Shown here in pieces: positions 35,739 to 43,576 of a stretch of DNA of 43,576 bases. Both the position numbers and the translations under genes were made by a program. The DNA lies in NCBI RefSeq assembly GCF_900009265.2, contig NZ_LR735014.1, positions 11,716-55,291 on the forward strand, in the 5' to 3' direction. Source of the stretch: Planktothrix paucivesiculata PCC 9631 (GTDB taxonomy: Bacteria > Cyanobacteriota > Cyanobacteriia > Cyanobacteriales > Microcoleaceae). The first letter of the stretch is position 1; each line of letters opens with the position of its first letter. A model generated the notes under the pieces. That model did not search any database and was not told the DNA's origin. It saw only the letters and a program-made list of their open reading frames with translations.

Positions 35739-35804
35739 TGGGTAATGGGTAATGGGTAATGGGTAATGGGTAATGGGTAATGGGTAATGGGTAATGGGTA
35801 ATGG
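35736..35804. repeat. TAATGGG heptamer tandem array
   Basis: Nine complete TAATGGG units followed by a partial one. The first unit contributes the TAA stop codon of the CDF transporter, so the array abuts the gene. It is the reverse-complement-independent cousin of the units at 32861. Confidence 0.95.
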
Positions 35805-35854
35805 TCAAGACTAGAGTTATAGCAGTTGCGGCATCTGTCTATATTTTTACCGTT

Positions 35855-36916
35855 TTAAATAGGTTGATTTTGTAACCAATTTGCGGTATCTATTCCCGAT
35901 TTTAACGCTCCTTCAATTTGATTTCCGCCACACCAGTCCCCCGCACAAACTAGGGGTAATGGAGTCATATTTGTTAAACAGGAAACGCTTAAAGGTGTTC
36001 GACAAAAGGCATAACGCCAGCGATGAATTTGTATCCATTCAGGGGTATCTAACCAGGGTAATAAAGTATTTGCAGCTTGATTAATTAATTTTTTTCCAAC
36101 GGCGTTTAAATCAGTTGCTTCTAAATATTGTTGAGCAAAAATACTATTACTTTGAATTACAAAAATAGGCTGGGTAGAATTTAATCGTTTACTGTTATCT
36201 ATTCCTACCCAAGCTAATAGGGGATCATCCGAGAAAGTTACCGCTTTCCAATCTGGAATATCTGGATTATGTTCTTGAGAATAACCTGCTATTACCGTAA
36301 TACAAGGATCGTATTCAACGGATTTGATCTGATTTAAAAAAATAGATTCAAACTCAATATTAGACGATTCTAATAACATCAAGGCTTGGGGGGCAGGAAT
36401 GGCAATAACCAGAGATTTTGCTGTCACTATTTCAGGTAATTCTGGATTATTTTTATCAGTTAATTCTATATGACATTGCCAATTAATTTCGGTTGTAATT
36501 GTTACAGATTCAACTCGACTATTAACCTGAATATTTAAGCCCTCAGCCATAATTTTTCCCACGGTATTCATACCAGAAGGCATAATATAATAGGGTTGAT
36601 AAATAGTTTGAGGTTGGAGTTGATTTTGTTTAAACTCATAGAGGGTATTTGTCCAAAGTTGTAATTTATTTTCTAAGGGTTCCTGAGTTTGTAAATCTTG
36701 AATTAACTGTTGTAATAGTTCCCCCTTCGGTTCTAAATAACGCACACCATGATCTGCACGAGTTCCTGATACTCGTCGAGTCGCCATCCGTCCTCCCACA
36801 CCCCTTGATTTATCTAAAACAATAACGTTATATCCGGCTTTTTGTAACTGTTGAGCGCAGGTTAAACCCGAAACTCCTGCACCAATGACCGCGACATCAA
36901 ATATGATTGAATTCAT
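35855..36916 (-). CDS. FAD-dependent oxidoreductase, renalase-like
   Basis: A 353-aa flavoprotein. The dinucleotide-binding motif VAVIGAGVSGLTCAQQLQKA opens the protein, followed by VLDKSRGVGGRMATRR and RADHGVRYLEPKG, the pattern of the renalase / NAD(P)-binding amine-oxidase-like family. The C-terminal flavin motif is PLVCAGDWCGGNQIEGALKS. Bacterial renalases oxidise off-path isomers of NAD(P)H; whether this is the substrate here is unknown. It is convergent with the CDF gene and divergent from the toxin gene. Confidence 0.88.
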   Translation of the reverse strand: MNSIIFDVAVIGAGVSGLTCAQQLQKAGYNVIVLDKSRGVGGRMATRRVSGTRADHGVRYLEPKGELLQQLIQDLQTQEPLENKLQLWTNTLYEFKQNQLQPQTIYQPYYIMPSGMNTVGKIMAEGLNIQVNSRVESVTITTEINWQCHIELTDKNNPELPEIVTAKSLVIAIPAPQALMLLESSNIEFESIFLNQIKSVEYDPCITVIAGYSQEHNPDIPDWKAVTFSDDPLLAWVGIDNSKRLNSTQPIFVIQSNSIFAQQYLEATDLNAVGKKLINQAANTLLPWLDTPEWIQIHRWRYAFCRTPLSVSCLTNMTPLPLVCAGDWCGGNQIEGALKSGIDTANWLQNQPI

Positions 36917-36983
36917 GGGTATTGTTGAACTTCAGTTTCTTAGATTATAAGTGTATATTGCTAATTCCTGATATTCTAAATGA

Positions 36984-37250
36984 ATGAAAGTTTTAAGAGG
37001 AGTATCTCTAATTAAGAAACGACTAAGGCGAGTTGAACTTGGAAATTTAGGAGATTATCGCCCAGTAGGAGAAGGAGTATATGAATTTAGGATTGATTAT
37101 GGATCGGGTTATCGCATTTATTTTGGACAAATTGGTTTAACTGTTGTATTACTTCTCTGTGGTGGTGATAAAAGTTCTCAAAAAGAAGATATTAAAAAAG
37201 CCAAGAAATACTGGAGAAATTATGAACAAACTGAAAGTTACCACAAGTAA
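36984..37250 (+). CDS. RelE/HigB-type toxin (HI1419-like), N-terminally short
   Basis: An 88-aa putative ribonuclease toxin of the type II RelE/ParE superfamily, HI1419 subgroup. The core RRVELGNLGDYRPVGEGVYE, FRIDYGSGYRIYFGQIG and LLLCGGDKSSQKEDIKKAKK is strongly conserved. Compared with usual members (about 95-110 aa) the first 20-25 residues (a beta strand and helix before the KRLRRVELG block) are missing, replaced by VLRGVSLIK. A TGA precedes the ATG directly and there is no room for more in the 67 bp before the neighbouring gene. The C-terminus overlaps the antitoxin gene by 29 bp. It may be impaired. Confidence 0.85.
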   Translation: MKVLRGVSLIKKRLRRVELGNLGDYRPVGEGVYEFRIDYGSGYRIYFGQIGLTVVLLLCGGDKSSQKEDIKKAKKYWRNYEQTESYHK

Positions 37251-37557
37251 AAACTATCATGAATATTTGATTTCTTCTCTCAAAGATCCCATTAGTGCTG
37301 CGAGCTATTTAGAAGTAATCTTAGAGATTGAAGATAATCAACCTGAACCCGAATTACTTCAGGCTGCATTTAAAGATATTGTTGATGCGTATTTACAAAA
37401 TCATCAGTTAACCGAAGAAGCTCATCAACTTTATAAAAAGCTAGATCAGATGTTATCTCAAAGTAAAGGTGAAGAAATTTATACATTTATTTCCTGGCTT
37501 AATGCAATGGGTTTACAATTAAATGTAACAGTTAAACCCGTTGAGCAAAAAGAATAA
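37222..37557 (+). CDS. HI1420-like antitoxin with degenerate HTH
   Basis: A 111-aa partner of the upstream toxin, starting at ATG 37222 inside the toxin gene. The N-terminus YHEYLISSLKDPISAASYLE then VILEIEDNQPEPELLQAAFK and DIVDAY matches the antitoxin family that carries a HTH, and the closing LNAMGLQLNVTVKP matches its final strand. The segment where the HTH normally lies reads LTEEAHQLYKKLDQMLSQSK without a recognisable recognition helix (no L-S-R-x-x-L-Y pattern). Neutralisation could be intact while DNA-binding autoregulation may be lost. Confidence 0.75.
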   Translation: MNKLKVTTSKNYHEYLISSLKDPISAASYLEVILEIEDNQPEPELLQAAFKDIVDAYLQNHQLTEEAHQLYKKLDQMLSQSKGEEIYTFISWLNAMGLQLNVTVKPVEQKE

Positions 37558-37664
37558 TGATCAATTGTTAATAAAACAGGATTTACTGCTCACGGATAAG
37601 AGATTTTCCCAAAAAGTAGTAAAATAGTAAAGGGAAAAACTCCCAATTGAGGAGGATATCAACA

Positions 37665-38504
37665 TTGGACGAACTTAGATCTGGATTAGAACTAGCAACA
37701 GAAGATGAGTTAGAACAGTTAACAAAACTCTTGTTTAGTCGGGGTTTGAACCCTTTAGACTATGTAAAAACTCCCACGCCTATCGACGTTCAAAGTCAAG
37801 ACCGAGAAGCCTGGTTAGACGCCTTAGAACAGCGTTTTCGCTATCTCGCCGCCGATGGGGTAACGGTTTTGCGGGGAAAAACTCAACAGGTGACTTACCG
37901 CCAAACGTTAATTCAAGTTTGTCGTTATTTGAAAATTCCCTATGCAAAAAACCTGTCAACGGCTGACTTAGAAGCGGAAGTTTTTTTACATCTTTTAGGT
38001 CAAGCTTGGAAACGTTTACCCCAGTCAGAACAAACCAACCTCACCCAAAAAGTTCAAAAAGCATTAACCGAAACAAAACCTTTACAACCCTTACCAATTT
38101 CTGCCCAAAAAGATCCGTTAGGATGGTTATTTAAAGCGGGAAGTTTGGTAGCAGTTAATTCTGTTATCCGACCGATAATTTTAGGACAAATAGCCAGTCA
38201 ATTTGCTTTACATTTTGCTAAATATCAAGTAGCAAAAGAAGCCTTAATTAAAGGAGGTGCAACTGTCGCTACTCAATTTCAAAATTATGTTGCTATTCAG
38301 ACTGCAAACCGAGGAATGGCGGTTACAGCAACCAAATATGGGTTAACTCGCAGTGTATTTTCTTTCCTGGGGCCGTTATTATGGACGTGGTTAGTAGCTG
38401 ACTTAGGATGGCGAGCAATTTCTACTAATTATGCTCGGATTATTCCTACCATATTTACTTTAGCACAAATTCGTTTAACCCGTTCCGATTGGGCTTATTC
38501 TTAA
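37665..38504 (+). CDS. YaaW-like (UPF0174) protein
   Basis: A 279-aa protein. N-terminal LDELRSGLELATEDELEQLT and KLLFSRGLNPLDYV resemble the DUF3944/YaaW start; the middle has VTYRQTLIQVCRYLKIPYAK; the C-terminal half is hydrophobic (WLFKAGSLVAVNSVIRPIIL, GLTRSVFSFLGPLLWTWLVA) with Ala/Gly-rich helices. This layout matches E. coli YaaW from memory; function unknown. The start TTG at 37665 was chosen because GAGGAGG lies nine bases upstream, while the longer frame from TTG 37647 overlaps that site. Confidence 0.75.
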   Translation: MDELRSGLELATEDELEQLTKLLFSRGLNPLDYVKTPTPIDVQSQDREAWLDALEQRFRYLAADGVTVLRGKTQQVTYRQTLIQVCRYLKIPYAKNLSTADLEAEVFLHLLGQAWKRLPQSEQTNLTQKVQKALTETKPLQPLPISAQKDPLGWLFKAGSLVAVNSVIRPIILGQIASQFALHFAKYQVAKEALIKGGATVATQFQNYVAIQTANRGMAVTATKYGLTRSVFSFLGPLLWTWLVADLGWRAISTNYARIIPTIFTLAQIRLTRSDWAYS

Positions 38505-38538
38505 TACTAATTCAAGGTTTTTTGACCGATTTTAACCC

Positions 38539-39858
38539 ATGCAATCAATACTTTTACCCCACCCAGAACGACGGTTACAATTACCTTGGAATTGTTTACA
38601 ATGGGGGGTATTTTTATTACCTATTTTACCAATATTGGGCAGCATTTCTATTTTTTTAGGAATGATTTTTAGTTATCAACGTCAGTTTAAATTAATTTGG
38701 AAAAATCCCCTTAACCAAGGATTAGCCATTTTAAGTATTTTATTAGTTATTATTTCTATTTTAGCAGAGCATTCCCTTGAATCTTTCCTGGGTTTAAATA
38801 ATTTTATTCCCTATTTTATTATGTTTGCGGGGTTAAGTCAAATTATCCAAACCCCTAGTCAATTGCGACAGTTATCATGGTTAATGATATTTGGTGCTAT
38901 TCCCGTGACAATTTTGGGACTCGGACAACAATATTTAAGCTGGTCGGGAATTGATAGTTTACAGGGAATTTTAGGTTGGAGTTTACAACTCAATGGCAAC
39001 CCGGTGGGTCGAATGTCATCGGTATTTATGTATGCTAATATTTTCGCGGCATATCTAGTGATTATTTTCACATTAACCCTAGGATTATTAATTCAAGAAT
39101 GGCAAAATAAATCCCAGAATTATGATATTTATATTTTCAATAAAAACCAGAAAATAACAATATTAATTATAACTCTATTGTTAACCACAATTGACTTGAT
39201 TTTAACTAACTCTCGTAATGCTTGGGGGTTAGCGGTTTTATCAATTTTAGCTTATGCTTTATATTTAGGATATTGGTGGTTAATTTTATTAGTAACAACA
39301 GCAGTAACGGCCGTTTTCGGGTCAGCTTTTGCACCCTCTCCAATTAAAGAAGGGTTAAGAATGATTATCCCCGCTTATTTTTGGCAAAGACTGACCGATG
39401 AAAATTTTGTCCGTCCGGTAGAAACCCTCAGAATTACCCAATGGAAATTTGCCTTAAATTTAGCCCAAACTCGCCCCTTAACCGGATGGGGATTAAGAAA
39501 TTTTACCCCACTCTATGAAGCTAAAATGAACGTTTGGTTAGGTCATCCCCATAATTTATTTTTAATGCTATTGGCTGAAATAGGAATTGCAGCAACATTG
39601 CTATTTATGGGGATAATAGGTTGGATTTTAAGTCAAGGATTTTTAGTCTTAAAAAATAGCTTAACTAATCCTTCAGAGCGATTAATTTATTATAGCTATT
39701 TAATTACCTTTTTAGCGTTAATTTTGTTTAACTGTTTTGATGTCAGTTTATTTGATTTTAGAGTAAATACCTTGAGTTGGATCATTTTATCGGGAATTTG
39801 GGGGGTTATTTGTCATGGGCAAAAATCTGATTATAACACCGAATATCCGTTGGAATAG
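38539..39858 (+). CDS. O-antigen ligase-like polytopic membrane protein
   Basis: A 439-aa protein with about ten to twelve hydrophobic segments (for example GVFLLPILPILGSISIFLGM and LVIIFTLTLGLLIQEW). The family signature is the periplasmic loop with PLTGWGLRNFTPLYEAKMNV and the GHPHNLFLMLLAEIGIAATL segment (His-x-x-N-x-x-L-x-x-L-x-E-x-G), characteristic of the Wzy/WaaL (O-antigen ligase) superfamily. In cyanobacteria such proteins act in polysaccharide assembly. It lies 34 bp after the YaaW-like gene and its 3' end overlaps the convergent ABM gene by 53 bp. Confidence 0.85.
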   Translation: MQSILLPHPERRLQLPWNCLQWGVFLLPILPILGSISIFLGMIFSYQRQFKLIWKNPLNQGLAILSILLVIISILAEHSLESFLGLNNFIPYFIMFAGLSQIIQTPSQLRQLSWLMIFGAIPVTILGLGQQYLSWSGIDSLQGILGWSLQLNGNPVGRMSSVFMYANIFAAYLVIIFTLTLGLLIQEWQNKSQNYDIYIFNKNQKITILIITLLLTTIDLILTNSRNAWGLAVLSILAYALYLGYWWLILLVTTAVTAVFGSAFAPSPIKEGLRMIIPAYFWQRLTDENFVRPVETLRITQWKFALNLAQTRPLTGWGLRNFTPLYEAKMNVWLGHPHNLFLMLLAEIGIAATLLFMGIIGWILSQGFLVLKNSLTNPSERLIYYSYLITFLALILFNCFDVSLFDFRVNTLSWIILSGIWGVICHGQKSDYNTEYPLE

Positions 39859-40114
39859 CGACTAAATTCTTGATTTGAATTGTAGCAGTTTGCAGATGAA
39901 CACTCGCCAAATGGGTTTGTAAATGCTCGGAACTTTCCCAGGTTTCTACAAAGGTGAAATCCGTTGGATCTGCTTGATTTTGTAATAAATCATATTCTAA
40001 ACAACCTGGTTCCTGGCGAGTGGGTTCAACTAACCCTAGTAATACCATTTTTAAGGCTTCTATCTTATCCGGTAACGCCACAACCCGAGCAACAACACGC
40101 AATTTTTGAGTCAT
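39806..40114 (-). CDS. ABM-domain putative quinol monooxygenase
   Basis: A 102-aa antibiotic-biosynthesis-monooxygenase fold protein (YgiN-like), typically a dimeric cofactor-free oxygenase of quinols. Features: KLRVVARVVALPDKIEALKM, the REPGCLEYDLLQNQADPTDF strand and FVETWESSEHLQTHLAS. ATG 40114 is chosen because GAGGA lies seven bases upstream; an upstream frame to 40162 is not supported. Its last 53 bp overlap the end of the O-antigen ligase-like gene on the opposite strand. Confidence 0.88.
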   Translation of the reverse strand: MTQKLRVVARVVALPDKIEALKMVLLGLVEPTRQEPGCLEYDLLQNQADPTDFTFVETWESSEHLQTHLASVHLQTATIQIKNLVAIPTDIRCYNQIFAHDK

Positions 40115-40280
40115 TTTAAAGTCCTCGTAAAATTTGGTCAATCTATGATTTAATAATATCAAAAGAATGTTATGATTAAGCTAAAATCCTGCAAGTTATG
40201 AACATAATTTTAACTAATTAATTAGATCTAAAAGAATTTTAAGATCGGGATTTAATCCAAAGTTTTCCAACAAAACTGTC

Positions 40281-40700
40281 TTAATTCCTGACTTCCTCGT
40301 TGATAAATATATCCTTAAAAAAAGACACAGAAATAATCACCGTTTTTCCAATTTCTTTGACCTGATCAAAGTCCTTATCTCCAGTTATTAAAAAATCGGC
40401 TTGACTCGCCATTGCTAAGGCCAAAAACTTAGCATCTTTAGGATCTCGAGGAAAATTAATTTTCACCTTAACTTCAACTAATTGGGGAATCGTTTCCAGT
40501 TTATTAAGCCATTGATTTCTAGTGTCATTTGGTATTTTAAACTTAGGTCGCTTTAGAACTTCCCGATATTCCTCTAAAATTTCTTGAGAAACTATCCAAT
40601 CAAAGTTAGATTGGTCAATAATGAATTGAATCACATCCCTGGCATTTTTCCCTTTTAAAACAGCAGAGATTAAAACGTTGGTATCAACAATGATTTTCAT
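40281..40700 (-). CDS. PIN-domain toxin (COG1569 type)
   Basis: A 139-aa PIN-domain ribonuclease toxin. The acidic residues of the metal site are visible: D6 in IIVDTNVLISAVLKG, E44 region in QEILEEYREVLKRPKF, and D in DPKDAKFLALAMASQADFLI followed by TGDKDF. The sequence pattern is that of the 'putative toxin-antitoxin system toxin component, PIN family'. It follows the ribbon-helix-helix antitoxin gene with a 4-bp ATGA overlap, the normal order of such pairs. Confidence 0.92.
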   Translation of the reverse strand: MKIIVDTNVLISAVLKGKNARDVIQFIIDQSNFDWIVSQEILEEYREVLKRPKFKIPNDTRNQWLNKLETIPQLVEVKVKINFPRDPKDAKFLALAMASQADFLITGDKDFDQVKEIGKTVIISVSFFKDIFINEEVRN

Positions 40701-41062
40701 TCCCCTCCCCTATAGGCTTCTATTTCGGCGGCTATTTCCTCCTCGGTTATATCTCCAATCCCAGGGATAGATTGAGTTTTATCAAATAGCTCTTTTAGTT
40801 CTCGACTCAATTTTTGTTCTTCGGGGTTTAGAAATTGGTTTTGATTGTTTTCTAGGTTATCGCTAAACTCTTTAATCTTTTCTGTCAGGAGCTTTTTAGC
40901 TGATGCGCTGCCTGGAATATTGGCAAGCAATTCGCTTTCCTCCTCTTTTTCTAACAGCTTAAAGGCTTTAGAAATTACCTCTTGCGGGTTATTGTATTTT
41001 CCGGTTTGGAGTTGGGCTTGTAAAAATGCTTCTTGTTCGGAGGTTAAGGTAATTTTGAGCAT
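40697..41062 (-). CDS. Ribbon-helix-helix antitoxin with long acidic tail
   Basis: A 121-aa antitoxin. The first 40 residues (LKITLTSEQEAFLQAQLQTG then KYNNPQEVISKAFKLLEKEE) form a ParD/CopG-like ribbon-helix-helix DNA-binding domain. The remaining 80 residues are charged and helical, probably toxin-binding, longer than in standard ParD (about 80 aa total). It overlaps the PIN toxin start by 4 bp; translational coupling is expected. Confidence 0.82.
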   Translation of the reverse strand: MLKITLTSEQEAFLQAQLQTGKYNNPQEVISKAFKLLEKEEESELLANIPGSASAKKLLTEKIKEFSDNLENNQNQFLNPEEQKLSRELKELFDKTQSIPGIGDITEEEIAAEIEAYRGGE

Positions 41063-41101
41063 AATTTATTCTCCTTGGTCTTGAATTGATTAATATTTGC
41101 C

Positions 41102-41731
41102 CTATAAACTCCTCAATAATTCCACCGCCACCCGTCGATAATCCGAAGCCGCTTCTCGGGAATTATGACTTTTAGATTGAATAATCGGCACTCCTTCCAA
41201 GGGACAACGCTCATGGGCTTTATAGGCCCGAATAATGTTTTTAAAGACCGGAATACCCGCCTCTTGTAAGGATTTTTGGGCATCAAAAGCATCCCCTAAA
41301 CTGCGAGGATCTACTTTGGTCATTAACACTTTATGGGGAACTTTTGACGGGGTAATAGTCGATCGCACCGTTTCAATTAATGCTACTAAATCCATCGGCG
41401 CCACCTGGGTCGGTAACACCAAATAATCGGCTACTTGCACAACAGCTAATAACGCATCGGATTTTAAAGCCGGAGGCGTATCTACGACTACCAATTCATA
41501 GTCCTGTACCTGTTTCAATCGAGATAGTAAACTCGGGTCAGTCTCAGAAGAATGCTCAAAGGGCATTTCTCCCCCTTGGCCCTGTTCAGCCCACCAACAA
41601 GCCGAACCCTGGGGGTCTGTATCCACTAAAAGGGTGCTAAAGTTATTAGCGAGAATTGCAGCTAGGTTAATGGCGGTTGTGGTTTTGCCCACTCCCCCTT
41701 TTCCGTTGGCGATCGCTAGAATTTTGGCCAT
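41102..41731 (-). CDS. ParA family ATPase, orphan
   Basis: A 209-aa Walker-type ATPase. The deviant Walker A is complete ([16 protein letters not shown]), Walker A' is in [14 protein letters not shown], and Walker B is in [17 protein letters not shown]. The start at ATG 41731 is the usual position before [11 protein letters not shown]; an upstream frame adds eight unlikely residues. No ParB or centromere-like repeats are adjacent. Orphan chromosomal ParA-like proteins in cyanobacteria position cargo such as carboxysomes (McdA) or other complexes, but nothing here defines the cargo. The gene is divergent from pgi. Confidence 0.88.
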   Translation of the reverse strand: MAKILAIANGKGGVGKTTTAINLAAILANNFSTLLVDTDPQGSACWWAEQGQGGEMPFEHSSETDPSLLSRLKQVQDYELVVVDTPPALKSDALLAVVQVADYLVLPTQVAPMDLVALIETVRSTITPSKVPHKVLMTKVDPRSLGDAFDAQKSLQEAGIPVFKNIIRAYKAHERCPLEGVPIIQSKSHNSREAASDYRRVAVELLRSL

Positions 41732-41790
41732 AGTTATAGATCCGGTGGCAAGCAAATTTCAGTTTAACTGATCAAGAGCCAGCCTTAACC

Positions 41791-41803
41791 GTTAATTATT
41801 AAC
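41791..41803. promoter_or_regulatory. Palindrome GTTAATTATTAAC in the parA/pgi divergent region
   Basis: A perfect 6+1+6 inverted repeat, with a further GTTAAT half-site at 41813-41818. It lies about 60 bp upstream of the ParA start and 67 bp upstream of the pgi start and could be a regulator site shared by both. No known regulator consensus is assigned. Confidence 0.35.
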
Positions 41804-41869
41804 CGAAAAAAAGTTAATCTAAACCTGTTATCCTTTAAGCTAAAAATTAATATAGCGGAATTTAAGATT

Positions 41870-43459
41870 ATGGATGCCACTGCACTCTGGCAACGCTACC
41901 AAGATTGGCTATACTACCATGACAGCTTAGGACTGTACCTGGATATTAGTCGGATGGGATTTGACGATGATTTTGTTGCATCCTTATTGCCCAAGTTTGA
42001 TCAAGCTTTTCAAGCTATGGACGCCTTGGAAAAAGGGGCGATCGCTAACCCCGACGAAAACCGCATGGTCGGCCATTATTGGTTGCGTGACCCTGATCTG
42101 GCCCCAACCCCGGATCTCAAGCAAGAAATTGTTCAGACCTTAGAAAAAATAGAAGATTTTACTAGAAAGATTCATCAAGGTGAAATTAAACCCCCTAATA
42201 CTGCCAAATTCACTGATATTTTATCAATTGGTATCGGCGGATCGGCTTTGGGGCCGGAATTTGTGGCGGAAGCCCTAGCCCCCGATCTTCCCCCTCTGAA
42301 TATCCATTTTATTGATAACACTGATCCTAGAGGGATTGATCGGGTTTTGGCTAGAATGGGCGATCGCCTGGATAGTACCCTGGTGCTGGTGATTTCCAAG
42401 TCCGGTGGCACTCCAGAACCCCGTAACGGCATGATTGAGGTGAAAAATGCCTTTTCTGTCAAAAACCTAAACTTTGCCCAACAAGCCGTGGCTGTGACCG
42501 GAATTGGGAGCAAACTAGATCAACAAGCCCATGCTGAAGGCTGGTTAACCACCTTTCCCATGGCCGATTGGGTGGGGGGACGAACTTCTGAATTATCGGC
42601 CGTGGGGCTATTACCTGCGGCTCTACAGGGGATTAATATTCGGGGGATGTTAGCCGGGGCTAGGGCCATGGACATCGCTACCCGCAAACCGGAATTTAAA
42701 ACCAATCCGGCGGCCTTATTAGCCTTGGCCTGGTATTATGGCGGAAATGGCAGGGGCGAAAAAGATATGGTGGTTTTACCCTATAAAGATAGTTTGCTGT
42801 TGTTTAGTCGTTATTTACAACAGTTAGTCATGGAATCCTTGGGGAAAGAAAAAGACCTAGATGGCAATATTGTCTATCAAGGAATTGCCGTTTATGGGAA
42901 TAAAGGATCAACCGATCAACACGCTTATGTTCAACAATTACGCGACGGAGTGCCTAACTTTTTTGCTACATTTATTGAAGTTTTAAAGGATCGATCTTTA
43001 CCTTCTATTGAAATAGAACCCGGGGTAACAGCAGGAGATTATTTATCAGGATTTTTACTCGGAACTCGACAAGCATTGTATGAAAATCAGCGAGATTCGA
43101 TTACCATTACAGTTCCAGAAGTTAACCCCGAAATTGTCGGTGCGTTAATTGCTTTGTATGAACGGGCGGTGGGTTTATATGCGTCTTTAGTGAATATTAA
43201 CGCTTACCATCAACCGGGTGTTGAAGCCGGGAAAAAAGCAGCAGCAGAAGTTCTGGACTTACAACATAAAATTATTCAAGTCCTTCAAGATGCAGGTCAA
43301 CCTCTATCTCTGGAAATCTTAGCTAAACAGGCAGGAGTTCCTGATCAAATTGAAGCAATTTATAAAATTCTGCGACATTTAGCCACCAATAAACGCGGCA
43401 TCCTATTAGCAGGAAATCCCGCAAAACCAGCCAGCTTAATAGCAAGTATTCACTGGTAA
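41870..43459 (+). CDS. pgi: Glucose-6-phosphate isomerase
   Basis: Interconverts glucose 6-phosphate and fructose 6-phosphate, linking glycogen and pentose-phosphate metabolism. The 529-aa length is that of the cyanobacterial form. Motifs: [40 protein letters not shown] with the phosphate-binding serines, [20 protein letters not shown] and [20 protein letters not shown]. The frame is complete. It shares a divergent promoter region with the ParA gene. Confidence 0.97.
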   Translation: MDATALWQRYQDWLYYHDSLGLYLDISRMGFDDDFVASLLPKFDQAFQAMDALEKGAIANPDENRMVGHYWLRDPDLAPTPDLKQEIVQTLEKIEDFTRKIHQGEIKPPNTAKFTDILSIGIGGSALGPEFVAEALAPDLPPLNIHFIDNTDPRGIDRVLARMGDRLDSTLVLVISKSGGTPEPRNGMIEVKNAFSVKNLNFAQQAVAVTGIGSKLDQQAHAEGWLTTFPMADWVGGRTSELSAVGLLPAALQGINIRGMLAGARAMDIATRKPEFKTNPAALLALAWYYGGNGRGEKDMVVLPYKDSLLLFSRYLQQLVMESLGKEKDLDGNIVYQGIAVYGNKGSTDQHAYVQQLRDGVPNFFATFIEVLKDRSLPSIEIEPGVTAGDYLSGFLLGTRQALYENQRDSITITVPEVNPEIVGALIALYERAVGLYASLVNINAYHQPGVEAGKKAAAEVLDLQHKIIQVLQDAGQPLSLEILAKQAGVPDQIEAIYKILRHLATNKRGILLAGNPAKPASLIASIHW

Positions 43460-43540
43460 GTGTGGATTTTTAATTATTAATTGTTAATTGTTGAGGTGTT
43501 GATGTATTAATTATTAGCCAGCGAAGATACTCGCCCTACT

Positions 43541-43576
43541 TACCCCCCCTACCTCCCCTGCTCCCCCTGCTCCCCC
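43541..43576. repeat. GC-rich 9-mer tandem repeat at the right edge
   Basis: CTCCCCTG and CTCCCCCTG units run to the end of the window, the same repeat type as at 32954-33006. The array continues beyond the sequence. Confidence 0.7.

Noticed and set aside
42175-42513. 112-aa leftward open frame inside pgi
   Set aside because: Antisense to conserved catalytic blocks of pgi; no independent support.

Overview
The window looks like chromosomal DNA of a filamentous, probably Planktothrix/Oscillatoria-type cyanobacterium. The reasons are frequent HIP1 octamers (GCGATCGC), a bilin lyase of the CpcS/CpeS family, small families known from cyanobacteria (DUF3172, a DUF7219-like protein), heptanucleotide tandem repeats of the ATTCCCT/TAATGGG type and many copies of the palindrome AGAAACC(C/G)GGTTTCT. 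The genus is an inference; no rRNA or tRNA gene is visible.

Layout. (1) 1-4415: a compact Tn3-family transposon (142-4180) with 53-bp terminal inverted repeats, a 1026-aa TnpA and a divergent TnpI-like tyrosine recombinase. It sits between two unrelated broken genes: a transposase fragment on the left and the C-terminal end of an MGME1-like exonuclease on the right. (2) 4416-15932: a central-carbon block. A phosphatase/mutase-like gene and acetate kinase run leftward; phosphoketolase, a DUF1269 membrane protein, an EF-hand transaldolase, a phosphorylase homologue with a destroyed active site and a CASTOR/POLLUX-like channel run rightward. Phosphoketolase plus AckA gives a route from sugar phosphates to acetate and ATP, with transaldolase feeding the pentose-phosphate pool. 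(3) 15933-18480: heptamer repeats, two Uma2 genes, a small cyanobacterial protein and a non-autonomous IS200/IS605-type element. (4) 18481-21204: a solute-binding lipoprotein, a CpcS/CpeS-type lyase, a 700-bp AT-rich gap and a small coiled-coil protein. (5) 21391-27156: a heavy-metal RND efflux operon (adaptor, pump, lipoprotein) without an outer-membrane factor. (6) 27157-28991: a repeat-rich gap holding a truncated duplicate of the adjacent CPBP protease gene, then the intact CPBP gene and clpS. (7) 29166-32093: a leucine-rich-repeat Roc-COR (Roco) protein whose LRR DNA is almost perfectly repeated. (8) 32310-39858: DUF3172, HNH endonuclease, alanine racemase, a zinc CDF exporter, a renalase-like oxidoreductase, a RelE/HI1420-type toxin-antitoxin pair, a YaaW-like protein and an O-antigen-ligase-like membrane protein. 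(9) 39806-43459: an ABM-domain monooxygenase, a PIN/ribbon-helix-helix toxin-antitoxin pair, an orphan ParA ATPase and glucose-6-phosphate isomerase.

The most unusual items are the phosphorylase pseudoenzyme inside the phosphoketolase cluster, the hybrid flanks of the Tn3 element, the concertedly evolving LRR array with its extra C-terminal domain, the tnpA/tnpB-less IS605-like element and the truncated CPBP copy cut exactly at a small repeat element.
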